DNA of 64,000 nt from Fluviicola sp. (GTDB lineage: Bacteria; Bacteroidota; Bacteroidia; Flavobacteriales_D; Crocinitomicaceae), in NCBI GenBank assembly GCA_002734085.1, contig NVXV01000003.1:52179-116178 (forward strand). Direction: 5' to 3'. Numbering within the stretch: position 1 is the stretch's first letter; every line of letters begins with the position of its first letter. The notes under the pieces were generated by a model. The model was not told where the DNA came from. It did no database searches and was given only the letters and a program-made list of their open reading frames with translations. Below, in pieces: positions 16,807 through 27,853 of the stretch. Position numbers and translations under genes: made by a program.

Positions 16807-18216
16807 CTAATCCGATACTATTTTGTCAATATCTACTTTTTCTTCTTTAGGTACTAACACCAATAACACTAAACCTATAGCAAAAAACGCAACAATTGAA
16901 AGAACAGAAGCTCTTAGATCTCCCGTTAAGTCTTCCATTAACCCAAAAAAGAAAAGCCCTATAACAATACCAATTTTTTCTGTTACATCGTAAAAAGAGA
17001 AATAAGAAGCGTGGTCCTTTGTTTCAGGCAAGAATTTAGAATAGGTAGATCGAGCCAATGCTTGCACTCCCCCCATTACAAATCCAACTCCAGCTGCTAA
17101 GAAGTAAAATTCTAAGGGCTCTGTAATTAAATACGCCATTATACATAGTAATACCCAGCCTAAAACAACGATTACAAGTGTTTTCAAATTACCTATTTTA
17201 CTAGAGACCCATGACATTAAATAGGCTCCACCTGCTCCCAACAGTTGGATCAAGAGAATCGCCAGAATCAACCCTGTATCTCCACCATTTCCTTCCCAAT
17301 TGATTTCTTTTTTAGCAAAAACAACTGCCATTAACATAACCGTTTGGACTCCTGTATTGAAGAAAAAGAAAGAGTATAAATACCTTTTTAAACGCTTTGT
17401 TTTTCGAAATTCTCTAAAAACACGTCTTAACTCATTGAATCCTTTCCAGATATATCCTTTTTCTCGTTTTCTTTTATAAACATTATTTGGAAGGCGTGCA
17501 AATGTGATTTGTGCAAAACCTACCCACCAAACACCTACTAATATAAAGCTCCATTTCGTGTATGATTTGTCAATAAACATGATTAAAGAAAGACAAATGA
17601 CTAATAAAATCATACTCCCAAAGTATCCCATAGAGAAACCTCTTGCTGAAATATTATCATGGTCTTTTGGCTCTGCTATTTCCGGTAAAAAAGCATTGTA
17701 AAAAACAAAGCTATGCCAAAACCCGATACTCGCCAGAAAAATAGAGAGCATTCCCCATTCAATATTAGCCGGACTAAACCAATATAAGGAAATACATGAC
17801 AATGCACCCAAGTAACAAAAGAACTGCATGAAACGTTTTTTGTTTCCCGTTACATCGGCAATTCCTGAAAGCAATGGAGATAAAATGCTAACCAATAAAA
17901 AAGAAGTGGCTAAAACATAGGAAAACAGTACCGTATTCGAGATGCTAGTACCAAAAAAGTCAACCATCACATTTTCTCCAAGACGTAAGCTCTCTCCTTC
18001 CCTACCTAATTGCTTTAAATAATAACTTTCGGTAATGTTTGCGTAGAAAATCGGGAAAATAGCGGAGGAAATAACTAAATTATAAACTGAATTCGCCCAA
18101 TCATAAAAAATCCAGCCTTTTATGGTTCGCTTATCACCTTTAACTATACCAAAGTGTGATGGAGATTTCGATGTATTTCCGTACTCCTTATCAAGGATAT
18201 CATCCTTTTCGTTCAT
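16807..18216 (-). CDS. MFS transporter, UMF1 family
   Basis: 469 aa, about 11-12 transmembrane helices. The N-terminal KGWIFYDWANSVYNLVISSAIFP is typical of the UMF1 family (related to vacuole effluxer Atg22, which exports amino acids in yeast); bacterial substrates are mostly unknown. The usual length is 430-470 aa. The gene begins 15 nt after the 2-oxoacid dehydrogenase E1 gene, so the two are probably transcribed together, which might hint at export or uptake of a related metabolite, but that is inference. A basic loop (RKREKGYIWKGF, RKTKRLKRYL) marks the cytoplasmic centre of the protein. Confidence 0.9.
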   Translation of the reverse strand: MNEKDDILDKEYGNTSKSPSHFGIVKGDKRTIKGWIFYDWANSVYNLVISSAIFPIFYANITESYYLKQLGREGESLRLGENVMVDFFGTSISNTVLFSYVLATSFLLVSILSPLLSGIADVTGNKKRFMQFFCYLGALSCISLYWFSPANIEWGMLSIFLASIGFWHSFVFYNAFLPEIAEPKDHDNISARGFSMGYFGSMILLVICLSLIMFIDKSYTKWSFILVGVWWVGFAQITFARLPNNVYKRKREKGYIWKGFNELRRVFREFRKTKRLKRYLYSFFFFNTGVQTVMLMAVVFAKKEINWEGNGGDTGLILAILLIQLLGAGGAYLMSWVSSKIGNLKTLVIVVLGWVLLCIMAYLITEPLEFYFLAAGVGFVMGGVQALARSTYSKFLPETKDHASYFSFYDVTEKIGIVIGLFFFGLMEDLTGDLRASVLSIVAFFAIGLVLLVLVPKEEKVDIDKIVSD

Positions 18217-18231
18217 TATTCTTTTTGTAGG

Positions 18232-20235
18232 TTAATAATCTAGCAAACTTAATAAAGTTTCCTCAAACCGTTTTGGAGGTAAGAAATTTTGTTCTAGTCC
18301 AGCGTCAAAAGGCACTGGCGTGTTTAATGAAGCAACTCGTTTTACTGGCGCGTCTAAGTATTCAAAACAGTGTTCGTTAATTTGAGTAACAATTTCAGCT
18401 CCGATGCCTCCAACCTCACAATCTTCATGGAGCACCACTACTCTACCCGTTTTCTTCACAGATTCAAATATTGTCTCAGTATCTAAAGGAGAAAGTGTTC
18501 TAAGGTCTATTAAATCTGCACTAACTGACTCATGTTTGTCCAGTGTATCAAGTGCCCAATGTACTCCCATTCCATAAGAAACAATGGTGACATCATTTCC
18601 TTCTCTCACTTTTCGTGCTTTCCCTATTTCTAATGTGTAGTAATCATCACTAACCTCTTCTTTAAGACTACGATATAAGAATTTATGTTCAAAAAACATT
18701 ACGGGGTTTGGGTCTTCAATCGCAGCGGCTAAAAGTCCTTTTGCATCTCCAGGAAATGCAGGGTAAATTATTTTTAAACCTGGAGTATGGAAAAACCAAG
18801 CTTCATTACTTTGCGAGTGAAATGGTCCAGCAGCTACTCCTGCTCCTGTTGGCATTCTAACTACAACATCTGCATTTTGTCCCCAACGCCAATGAATCTT
18901 TGCAAGATTATTTACGATTTGATTAAACCCACAAGTCACAAAATCAGCGAATTGCATTTCAACCATGGCCTTCATTCCTTTGATTGAAAGTCCGAGTCCA
19001 GTTCCAACAATTGCTGATTCACAAAGAGGCGTGTTTCTCACTCGATCTTTACCAAATTGTTCAACAAAGCCTTCAGTAATTTTAAATACTCCGCCGTAAT
19101 CTGCAATATCCTGACCCATCAACACCAATTCTGGATATCTTTCCATCGACTGTCTTAAACCATCAGAAATAGCGTCAATCAAACGCTTTTCAGACTTTTT
19201 ATCACTCATTGGAGCTATAACCTCCTGTTTATGTTCTTGAAAAAGATCTTTAATTTCAGTATCCGTATCAATTTCAATATTCGGCTCAGCATAAGCAATG
19301 TCCAAACCGTTTTGAATTTCAGCTTTTATTTCTTTCGTGAATTGTTCGATTATATCATCAGTTATAATACCTTCTTCTTTCAAAAAGAGTTCAAAATTAA
19401 CAACTGGATCTTTTTTATTCCATTCATCTTGAATGCCCTCTGGATAATACTTTGTACCCGATGCTTCTTCGTGACCCCTCATTCTAAAAGTCATACATTC
19501 CAATAAAAAAGGACGTGGATTTTTTCTAATTGATTCTGAGATTTGGCGCACAGAAGTAATTACTTCCAATATATTGTTCCCATCAATTTGGTAGGCATCC
19601 ATTCCATAGCCAATTCCTTTGTCTACAAATTGTTTACACCGAAACTGCTCGTTACTCGGAGTTGACAGTCCCCATTGATTATTCTCAACCGTGAAAATCA
19701 CTGGTAAATCCCAAACAGCAGCTACATTGAGTGACTCGTGAAAATCTCCTTCACTAGCACCTCCATCACCCGTAAAAACAAGCGTTGCTTTTTCTTCTTT
19801 CTTTAATAAAGTAGAAAGTGCAATCCCATCAGCAATTCCCAATTGCGGACCAAGGTGTGATATCATTCCAACAATATTGTAATCCTTTGTTCCAAAATGA
19901 AACGATCTGTCTCTTCCTTTGGTAAAACCAGACATTTTTCCTTGAAACTGAGCAAAAAGACGTTCTAATGGTATTCCTCTTGTGGTAAAAACGCCAAGAT
20001 TACGATGCATTGGCAAAATAAACTCTTCCTCTGCCATCGCTAAAGTTGTTCCCACACTAATCGCTTCTTGTCCCCAACCAGAAAACCATTTTGAAATTTT
20101 TCCTTGACGAAGTAAAATCAACATTTTATCTTCTATCAAGCGTGGTTTAAGTATACTTCTATAAATATCTATCAATTCATCGTCAGTGAATTCTGAACGA
20201 TCATATTCGATGTGTCTTTTTGTAAGGGTATCCAT
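18232..20235 (-). CDS. Fused alpha/beta 2-oxoacid dehydrogenase E1 component
   Basis: 667 aa thiamine-diphosphate enzyme that decarboxylates a 2-oxoacid and passes the acyl group to the lipoyl arm of E2. Residues about 1-330 are the E1 alpha part, with the ThDP motif GDGGASEGDFHESLN (156-170) ending in NNQWG (185-189). Residues about 345-667 are the E1 beta part (LMGQDIADYGGVFKITEGF, then NTPLCESAIVGTGLGLSIKG). Fusion of both chains in one protein is common in Bacteroidota and is usually called branched-chain 2-oxoacid (2-oxoisovalerate) or generic dehydrogenase E1; the substrate cannot be decided here. lpdA, a possible E3 partner, lies far away at 59.4 kb; no E2 gene is in the window. Confidence 0.93.
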   Translation of the reverse strand: MDTLTKRHIEYDRSEFTDDELIDIYRSILKPRLIEDKMLILLRQGKISKWFSGWGQEAISVGTTLAMAEEEFILPMHRNLGVFTTRGIPLERLFAQFQGKMSGFTKGRDRSFHFGTKDYNIVGMISHLGPQLGIADGIALSTLLKKEEKATLVFTGDGGASEGDFHESLNVAAVWDLPVIFTVENNQWGLSTPSNEQFRCKQFVDKGIGYGMDAYQIDGNNILEVITSVRQISESIRKNPRPFLLECMTFRMRGHEEASGTKYYPEGIQDEWNKKDPVVNFELFLKEEGIITDDIIEQFTKEIKAEIQNGLDIAYAEPNIEIDTDTEIKDLFQEHKQEVIAPMSDKKSEKRLIDAISDGLRQSMERYPELVLMGQDIADYGGVFKITEGFVEQFGKDRVRNTPLCESAIVGTGLGLSIKGMKAMVEMQFADFVTCGFNQIVNNLAKIHWRWGQNADVVVRMPTGAGVAAGPFHSQSNEAWFFHTPGLKIIYPAFPGDAKGLLAAAIEDPNPVMFFEHKFLYRSLKEEVSDDYYTLEIGKARKVREGNDVTIVSYGMGVHWALDTLDKHESVSADLIDLRTLSPLDTETIFESVKKTGRVVVLHEDCEVGGIGAEIVTQINEHCFEYLDAPVKRVASLNTPVPFDAGLEQNFLPPKRFEETLLSLLDY

Positions 20236-20260
20236 GTTTTTCTCAAGAAAATTTATCTAA

Positions 20261-20268
20261 CAAACATA
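20261..20268 (-). promoter_or_regulatory. -7 promoter element of the E1 dehydrogenase gene
   Basis: Minus-strand TATGTTTG matches TAnnTTTG exactly and lies 25 nt upstream of the ATG at 20235. No clear -33 TTG at the usual distance. Confidence 0.45.
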
Positions 20269-20360
20269 GTATTTATCTTACACTTAAGGGGCGAATAACA
20301 GAAAATAATATCCACTAAATTGTAGTGCTATTTCAAGTTTTAGTCAAGAATATTTGAGTA

Positions 20361-21281
20361 TTACGACTTGTCCTCTTTATCAACTTTCAGTTTCAAAGGA
20401 TCAATTTTCTCTCCCCAGTAAACTGTTCTGTGTGGGAATGGGATTTCAATATTGGCTTCATCAAATGCTTCTTTTATTCTTCTTCTAAATTCTCTTCCCG
20501 CATCCCACTGCATTCCAGGTTTGGTTTTTATAATTACACGAATTACAATTGCGCTATCTGCAAATTCATTAAGACCAGCTATTTCGAGTGGAGAAATCAT
20601 GATGTCCTTATATTTTGAGTCATTCAACATTTCATTACCCACTTTTTCGATAACTCCAGCAACATGATCATATTTTTCTTTATAGGCTACCCCAACGTTT
20701 ACAATTAGCGCAGACCAATCTTTAGACATATTTGATAAGGTATTAATTTTCCCGTTTTGAAAAACATGTACCACTCCTGACATATCTCTTAACTTGATCG
20801 TTCTCAATTCAATACTTTCCACAACGCCCCACACACCGTTTAATTCAACAGCGTCTCCAATTCTTATTTGATCCTCGAGGAGAAGAAAAAATCCTGAAAT
20901 CATGTCTCTTACAAGTTCCTGTGCACCAAAACCAATTGCTAACCCTAAAATACCCGCACTCGCTAAAATAGGGCCAATAGCCACTCCTAACTTTTCTAAA
21001 ATGATTACGGCATAAAGAAACACCAATATTATTTTCAAAATAGTAGAAATAATACCTGTTAGTGTATTAATCCTTTTTTGACGTTCACTTTTTGTGATAT
21101 CGTCGTCTTTCCTTGATCGACTATGTAAAACTTTTGAAAATCCTTTAACAATATATTTAATCAACTTAAATAGTATAAGAAATACTAGTGTTATAATGAG
21201 AATGGCTGGTAAATCATTAATAATCCAGCGCAATGCATTTTGCAAAAATTCAGCGAATAACTTTGAAAAATCAATATCCAT
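20361..21281 (-). CDS. MscS-family mechanosensitive channel
   Basis: 306 aa small-conductance channel of the inner membrane that opens under osmotic downshock. Predicted transmembrane helices at about residues 20-42 and 73-98 precede the pore-lining TM3 region with its Gly/Ala pattern (ILASAGILGLAIGFGAQELVRDMISG). The beta domain follows (GDAVELNGVWGVVESIELRTIKLRD), then the C-terminal alpha/beta domain ending near IEIPFPHRTVYWGE. Length fits the E. coli MscS class (286 aa). It stands alone, with a -7 element 39 nt upstream. Confidence 0.95.
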   Translation of the reverse strand: MDIDFSKLFAEFLQNALRWIINDLPAILIITLVFLILFKLIKYIVKGFSKVLHSRSRKDDDITKSERQKRINTLTGIISTILKIILVFLYAVIILEKLGVAIGPILASAGILGLAIGFGAQELVRDMISGFFLLLEDQIRIGDAVELNGVWGVVESIELRTIKLRDMSGVVHVFQNGKINTLSNMSKDWSALIVNVGVAYKEKYDHVAGVIEKVGNEMLNDSKYKDIMISPLEIAGLNEFADSAIVIRVIIKTKPGMQWDAGREFRRRIKEAFDEANIEIPFPHRTVYWGEKIDPLKLKVDKEDKS

Positions 21282-21320
21282 AGTATTTCATTAATTAAAT
21301 TTCCTTCCTAAGATAGGTAA

Positions 21321-21328
21321 CAAATATA
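21321..21328 (-). promoter_or_regulatory. -7 promoter element of the MscS gene
   Basis: Minus-strand TATATTTG matches TAnnTTTG exactly and lies 39 nt upstream of the ATG at 21281. Confidence 0.45.
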
Positions 21329-21388
21329 TAAAAAGTCAAAACGGATGTACTTTTCTTTCGTTAAGGCTTCAACACAAAACCTAACTTT

Positions 21389-22144
21389 TCAAATCTCAAA
21401 CAAAAGGGTATTTTTTATATTATAAAAAATCCGATTTATTCCTTCAGGAGGATTTTCATCATAAAACCAAGCCATCGAATACTTGAATGTCAACCGTTTT
21501 AATATTTTAATTTCTACTCCTGCCTCAGAGGAAAATCTAAAATCTTTAAAATTTTGCATATCTGGTTGGTAATAAGCGATCATGTTTAAACCAATCTTAT
21601 CGTTTATTGGCCAACCAAATGCTAATACATTATTCAGTCGATGATGTCGGTTTATTAGACTGGTTGTTTCCTCTTCGTACTCTCTCATATAGTGAACACT
21701 CAAATGAAGTTTAACGCTATCCTCTTCTGGATCAAAAATATGAAGCCTTCCTCCTAGCCCCATCAAGTATCTCCCTCTGATTTTAATGATTTCATTATAC
21801 TGCGCCTGACCAAAAGCTTCAATGTCTAAGTAATCTTTAAAATGATAGCTATAACGCAAATACTGAACGCCATCGTTAAGTACTTTAGAATCATTAAAAA
21901 CAGTTAAGTTCAATGCATTAAAAGACATTAAGCTATGCTTGTTCTTATTCCATTGAAAAAGTGAGGAATTTTGTGTTTGAAACACATTATTGATATTCTG
22001 AACGAAATTCAAACCTAACTCAATGTTTCCCCGAATCCCATTTTCTAAAGTATCCAGTCGGTTACTTTCAGTATTCACTACCGATTGAGCAAATGAACTA
22101 ATTGTAACTAATAAGAACAACGTTAATAATCGAATTTGATTCAT
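21389..22144 (-). CDS. DUF481-family exported protein, probable outer-membrane barrel
   Basis: 251 aa with a signal peptide (MNQIRLLTLFLLVTISSFAQ). The remainder alternates polar and hydrophobic residues in short strands (LELGLNFVQN-like repeats, YLRYSYHFKDYLDIEAFGQAQYNE, RLTFKYSMAWFYDENPPEG) and matches the DUF481 pattern: a salt-stress-induced, outer-membrane beta-barrel-like family with no firm function. It lies between an MscS channel and an NhaC antiporter on the same strand; all three could relate to ion or osmotic homeostasis, which is an inference from context only. Confidence 0.8.
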   Translation of the reverse strand: MNQIRLLTLFLLVTISSFAQSVVNTESNRLDTLENGIRGNIELGLNFVQNINNVFQTQNSSLFQWNKNKHSLMSFNALNLTVFNDSKVLNDGVQYLRYSYHFKDYLDIEAFGQAQYNEIIKIRGRYLMGLGGRLHIFDPEEDSVKLHLSVHYMREYEEETTSLINRHHRLNNVLAFGWPINDKIGLNMIAYYQPDMQNFKDFRFSSEAGVEIKILKRLTFKYSMAWFYDENPPEGINRIFYNIKNTLLFEI

Positions 22145-22157
22145 TACTTTTTTTTTG

Positions 22158-22165
22158 CAAACGTA
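22158..22165 (-). promoter_or_regulatory. -7 promoter element of the DUF481 gene
   Basis: Minus-strand TACGTTTG matches TAnnTTTG exactly, 13 nt upstream of the ATG at 22144. Confidence 0.45.
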
Positions 22166-22256
22166 TTAGAAAAAATTGAAATAGGTAAGAAAATGGGAAC
22201 ATTACACTAGATAACTCTAAAGGCAGAAGTAAGAAATTATAAAACACTCATCACCA

Positions 22257-24188
22257 TCAAAGCTTCTTCCCAAAAAAATGAATCACCCCAAACGCAACAC
22301 CAATTCCAATAGGAATCGTGATATAAGACGGCACACCCATAGCACCTGGAATGATACCGATCACTAATGCGATTACTCCAACAATTAAAGCATAAGGCAT
22401 TTGAGTTCTAACGTGACTAATATGATCACAAGATGTGGCCAAACTACTTAAAATTGTGGTGTCTGAAATCGGAGAACAATGATCACCCAGAACTGCCCCC
22501 GCTAATACTGATGCAATTGTGTTATACATTATCAACATCGCTTCTTCTTGTCCCATTAAGTCTCCAGCCACCGAAAATGATAATGGAATTACGAGAGGGT
22601 ACATCAATGCCATTGTGCTCCATGATGAACCCGTGGAGAAAGCAATAAATGCTGATAGCACAAAAGTTAGGGCTGGAATTATCCATACTTGATCGAAATC
22701 AGAACCAAAAGAATTTTTCAAGAACTCCGCTGTACTCAGTCCTTCTGTAACTCCCGCAAGTGACCATGCTAAAATTAAAATGACAACCGCAGGCATCATT
22801 GTGTTTATACCGACAAGAACAGCATCCATCGTATCTTTTAAAGACATTATTCGTTGTCCAACGGTTAAGAATATTGCTACAGCCAAGCCAGACAATGACG
22901 CCCATAAAAGTGCTGCATAAGAATCTGCATTACCAATTACAATTCCCAGTTTTCTGAAGAAGCCCACTTCACCGCCTTCCATTAAGTCAATGGATGACCA
23001 AACACTTCCAACTATCTCAACCTTATCTTTAGCCAATTCAAGAACTGTTCCAGAAAGCCCGGTATAAACCAAACCGATAAAAGTTCCTGTGATCAGCACC
23101 AATATCGGAACAATTGCATTAAACGATCGGATTTTAGTATCGTTTACAGGATTAAATTCCTCTAACTCTTTATTTGTAACTGAGTCTGCTTTCACTTCCC
23201 CTTTCGCAGCTTTTCGTTCTGCTTTAAGCATTGGACCAAAATCGCGTTGTTTGTAAAGCAAAAAGAATACAAAAAACAAAGAAAAAATGGGATAAAAAGA
23301 ATACGATAGAGAACTCACAAATATGCCATAAGCACTTTCCGTAATCACTCCACCTTGTGCTTGAATTTTTTCAACACCACCAGAAATATATGTCAACTCC
23401 GCTCCTATCCATGTTGTGATAAAAGCTACAGCAGCGATTGGCGCAGCGGTTGAATCTACGATATAGGCTAACTTTTCTCTTGAAATCTTGAGTTTATCGG
23501 TAACAGGACGCATTGTATTTCCAACCACCAATGTATTTGCATAATCGTCAAAGAAGATCGCAATACCTAAAAAATAAGTCGTGAGCATTCCAGATTTACG
23601 AGTTTGGGCAAAGCGCACTAAACGATTTACAACGCCTTGCATACCACCATTCTTCGAAATGATGGCTACAATTGAGCCAATTAACACCGAAAACAATATG
23701 ACCGACAAATGCCCTGTATCCATTAAAGCATCTAGAATATAATGATCTAAAACTGCGAAAAAAGCACCGAAAATCCCTGATATACCTCCTGTATAAAAGC
23801 CAATCGTAGCGGCACCAATAAATACCCCAATAAATAAAGAAGACATCACTTCTTTAAATATAAGCGCCAAGAAAATTGCAATCAGTGGGGGAAGTAAAGA
23901 TAACCAGCCAGGAATTACTGTTGGTTGATTAAACGTTACTTCTTCAGATTCAAAATGAACATCGTCGTTCGGTAATGTAATCTCGCCTTTATAATTTCCT
24001 TCCTTTTCTTGAAGAGGAATAAGTTCTCCATTAATACTAATTTGATTCATGGAATCTTGTGCAAAAACTTCAAACTCCGTAGGAATATTTTTTAAAACAA
24101 CATCAGGAAAAACAACCTGTTGAGCACTACTCCCAAGGATTATGAAAAACATAAGACAAGTAAACAAGAAATTCCTAAGTCTCAGCAT
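22257..24188 (-). CDS. NhaC-family Na+/H+ antiporter with periplasmic N-terminal extension
   Basis: 643 aa. Residues about 93-640 are an NhaC-type antiporter or related amino-acid antiporter with 11-12 helices; landmarks are IFFDDYANTLVVGNTMRP, STAAPIAAVAFITTWIGAEL, AFSTGSSWSTMALMYPL and GDHCSPISDTTILSS. Ahead of this is a signal-peptide-like segment (residues 1-22, ending SSAQ) and a soluble stretch of about 65 residues (DVVLKNIPTEFEVFAQDSMNQISINGEL) that looks like a small beta domain and would lie in the periplasm. Normal NhaC is 460-550 aa, so this extension is an added domain. It diverges from guaB. Confidence 0.9.
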   Translation of the reverse strand: MLRLRNFLFTCLMFFIILGSSAQQVVFPDVVLKNIPTEFEVFAQDSMNQISINGELIPLQEKEGNYKGEITLPNDDVHFESEEVTFNQPTVIPGWLSLLPPLIAIFLALIFKEVMSSLFIGVFIGAATIGFYTGGISGIFGAFFAVLDHYILDALMDTGHLSVILFSVLIGSIVAIISKNGGMQGVVNRLVRFAQTRKSGMLTTYFLGIAIFFDDYANTLVVGNTMRPVTDKLKISREKLAYIVDSTAAPIAAVAFITTWIGAELTYISGGVEKIQAQGGVITESAYGIFVSSLSYSFYPIFSLFFVFFLLYKQRDFGPMLKAERKAAKGEVKADSVTNKELEEFNPVNDTKIRSFNAIVPILVLITGTFIGLVYTGLSGTVLELAKDKVEIVGSVWSSIDLMEGGEVGFFRKLGIVIGNADSYAALLWASLSGLAVAIFLTVGQRIMSLKDTMDAVLVGINTMMPAVVILILAWSLAGVTEGLSTAEFLKNSFGSDFDQVWIIPALTFVLSAFIAFSTGSSWSTMALMYPLVIPLSFSVAGDLMGQEEAMLIMYNTIASVLAGAVLGDHCSPISDTTILSSLATSCDHISHVRTQMPYALIVGVIALVIGIIPGAMGVPSYITIPIGIGVAFGVIHFFGKKL

Positions 24189-24235
24189 GTAATTATAATT
24201 GAATGCTCGAATATAGTTATTTTCAAGAGTATTGA

Positions 24236-25792
<1,557 letters not shown>

Positions 25793-25841
25793 AAAACCAG
25801 ATTTGTTAACAATATTTTAAATATCAATACGTATTAAACCC

Positions 25842-25871
25842 TTGTCAAATCAATTATTTCATGCAAATTTG
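25842..25871 (+). promoter_or_regulatory. Promoter of the parvulin/SurA operon
   Basis: TTG (25842-25844), 19 nt, CAAATTTG (25864-25871; one mismatch to TAnnTTTG), 20 nt before ATG 25892. Confidence 0.5.
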
Positions 25872-25891
25872 ACAGACTAAAAATTACAAAA

Positions 25892-27853
25892 ATGAAAAAT
25901 ATAGGTATACTTCTATTTATTTTAACCCTAACGACAAGCCTTTTTGCTCAAAAAAATGGGGACGATGTTATTCTAACAATCAATGGTGATGAAGTCACTA
26001 AACAAGAGTTTCTTCAGATTTATTTAAAAAACAATAATGATCCAAAGTACGATAAAGAGACATTGGATGAGTATATGGATTTATACAAAAAATTTAAACT
26101 AAAAGTGGCTGAGGCAGAAGCTTTAGGATACGACACGATTCCTTCTCTACAGCGAGAACTTGCTGGTTACAAAGAACAATTGGCTAGACCTTATCTTGTA
26201 GATTCGTCTAAAAACAAAGAATTAGTTCAAGAAGCGTATAGCAGAATGAAAAAGGAAATCCATGCTTCTCATATCTTGGTTAAAGTGGATGAGAACGCTT
26301 CTCCAGAAGATACTTTAAAGGCATACAACAAAATTATAGCCTTAAAAAAGAGAATTGAAAATGGTGAAGACTTCGGAGAGGTAGCTTCAAAAGGTGGCTC
26401 TGAAGATCCTTCCGCGGTAAAAAACAAAGGAGACCTTGGTTACTTTACTGCTTTTCAAATGGTTTATCCGTTCGAATCTGCTGCTTACAACACAAAAGAA
26501 GGTGAGATTTCAGAACCTGTAAGAACAAAATATGGTTATCACATTCTTAAAGTACATGACAAACGTCCTGCAAGAGGAACAATAAGTACAGCACACATAA
26601 TGGTTGGTGCAACCCGTGATGCTGAGAAAAATGATTTAGAAAATGCTGAGAAGAAAATTAATGAAATTTATCAAAAACTTGAAAAAGGAGAAAGTTTTGA
26701 AAATTTAGCACGACTATATTCAGATGATCAGGGGTCTAAAAACAAAGGCGGTCGTTTACCCGCTTTTGGTACAGGTACAAACCAAAGAATGGTTCCTGAG
26801 TTTGAAGATGTTGCTTTTTCACTTTCTGAGGATGATGAGTACTCAAAACCTTTCCAAACAGATTATGGATTTCACATAGTAAAACGACTATCATACGAAC
26901 CACTCGCTTCTTTTGATGATGTGAAAAGTGATCTTCAAAGTAAAGTAAACAGAGGTGATCGAGGTCAACAAACACAAACCTCTTTTATCAACAAATTGAA
27001 AGAGGAAAACAAGTTTAAAGACAAAGGAGCTAAACGTTTAGATTGGTTTTATACTAACGTAGACTCAACAATTTTCCAGAAAAAATGGAAAGCGCCATCG
27101 CTTGATAAGAATAAATGGATGTTTAAATACAATGGTATCAAATTCGATCAAAAAGGGTTTAAAAACTATTTAGAAGAAAATCAAACACGTTCTAATCCTG
27201 TAAACCTTAAGAATTACGTTAACGATAAATATAAAGAGTGGATCAACTATGAAATTATCGCCGACGAAAAAAGTAGATTAGAGGATAAATATCCTTCATA
27301 CAAAGCTTTAATCAACGAGTATCATGACGGTGTTCTTTTGTATGAAATCATGAAAGATAAAGTTTGGGACAAAGCAATCGAAGATACAACCGGATTAAAA
27401 GAGTTTTACAAGAACAATCAAAGCAATTATCAGTGGCCTGAGCGTATTGATGCTACAATTTACTCTTCAAATAAAAAAGATATTATAGATTCTACTTGGA
27501 ATGTAATCTCAAGTCAAGATACATTATCTCCGAAAGAAGTCACTGCGATGATCAACAACAACTCTCAACTGAATGTTTCTTTAAAAGAAGATAAATTTGT
27601 TCAGGATAATGTAGCTTATCTTGAAGCAAGAGCTTTAAAAGTTGGGATGAACAAGCCTTATGAACATGATGGAAAGTATTACATCGTTGTTGTGAATGAT
27701 GTTTTAAAAGCAGGTCCTAAAAAACTTTCTGAAGCCCGAGGCGCTGTCATTCAAGACTACCAATCAAAACTTGAAAAAGATTGGCTGGAAAAGCTGAGAA
27801 GTAAGCATGTAATTACAGTTCAAAACGAAGTTTTATACAGTCTTGGCGAGTAA
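25892..27853 (+). CDS. Periplasmic parvulin-type peptidyl-prolyl isomerase, two PPIase domains
   Basis: 653 aa with a signal peptide (MKNIGILLFILTLTTSLFAQ). After a SurA/PpiD-like helical N-terminal part (residues 28-115) come two rotamase (PpiC) domains: about 121-225 (KEIHASHILVKV, ending YGYHILKVHDKRPA) and about 228-332 (STAHIMVGA, SDDQGSKNKGGRLPAFG, ending YGFHIVKRLSYEP). The last 300 residues are an uncharacterised chaperone-like tail. It probably escorts outer-membrane proteins through the periplasm. It is the first of three consecutive, overlapping or nearly touching genes of the same class, followed by MoxR. Confidence 0.92.
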   Translation: MKNIGILLFILTLTTSLFAQKNGDDVILTINGDEVTKQEFLQIYLKNNNDPKYDKETLDEYMDLYKKFKLKVAEAEALGYDTIPSLQRELAGYKEQLARPYLVDSSKNKELVQEAYSRMKKEIHASHILVKVDENASPEDTLKAYNKIIALKKRIENGEDFGEVASKGGSEDPSAVKNKGDLGYFTAFQMVYPFESAAYNTKEGEISEPVRTKYGYHILKVHDKRPARGTISTAHIMVGATRDAEKNDLENAEKKINEIYQKLEKGESFENLARLYSDDQGSKNKGGRLPAFGTGTNQRMVPEFEDVAFSLSEDDEYSKPFQTDYGFHIVKRLSYEPLASFDDVKSDLQSKVNRGDRGQQTQTSFINKLKEENKFKDKGAKRLDWFYTNVDSTIFQKKWKAPSLDKNKWMFKYNGIKFDQKGFKNYLEENQTRSNPVNLKNYVNDKYKEWINYEIIADEKSRLEDKYPSYKALINEYHDGVLLYEIMKDKVWDKAIEDTTGLKEFYKNNQSNYQWPERIDATIYSSNKKDIIDSTWNVISSQDTLSPKEVTAMINNNSQLNVSLKEDKFVQDNVAYLEARALKVGMNKPYEHDGKYYIVVVNDVLKAGPKKLSEARGAVIQDYQSKLEKDWLEKLRSKHVITVQNEVLYSLGE

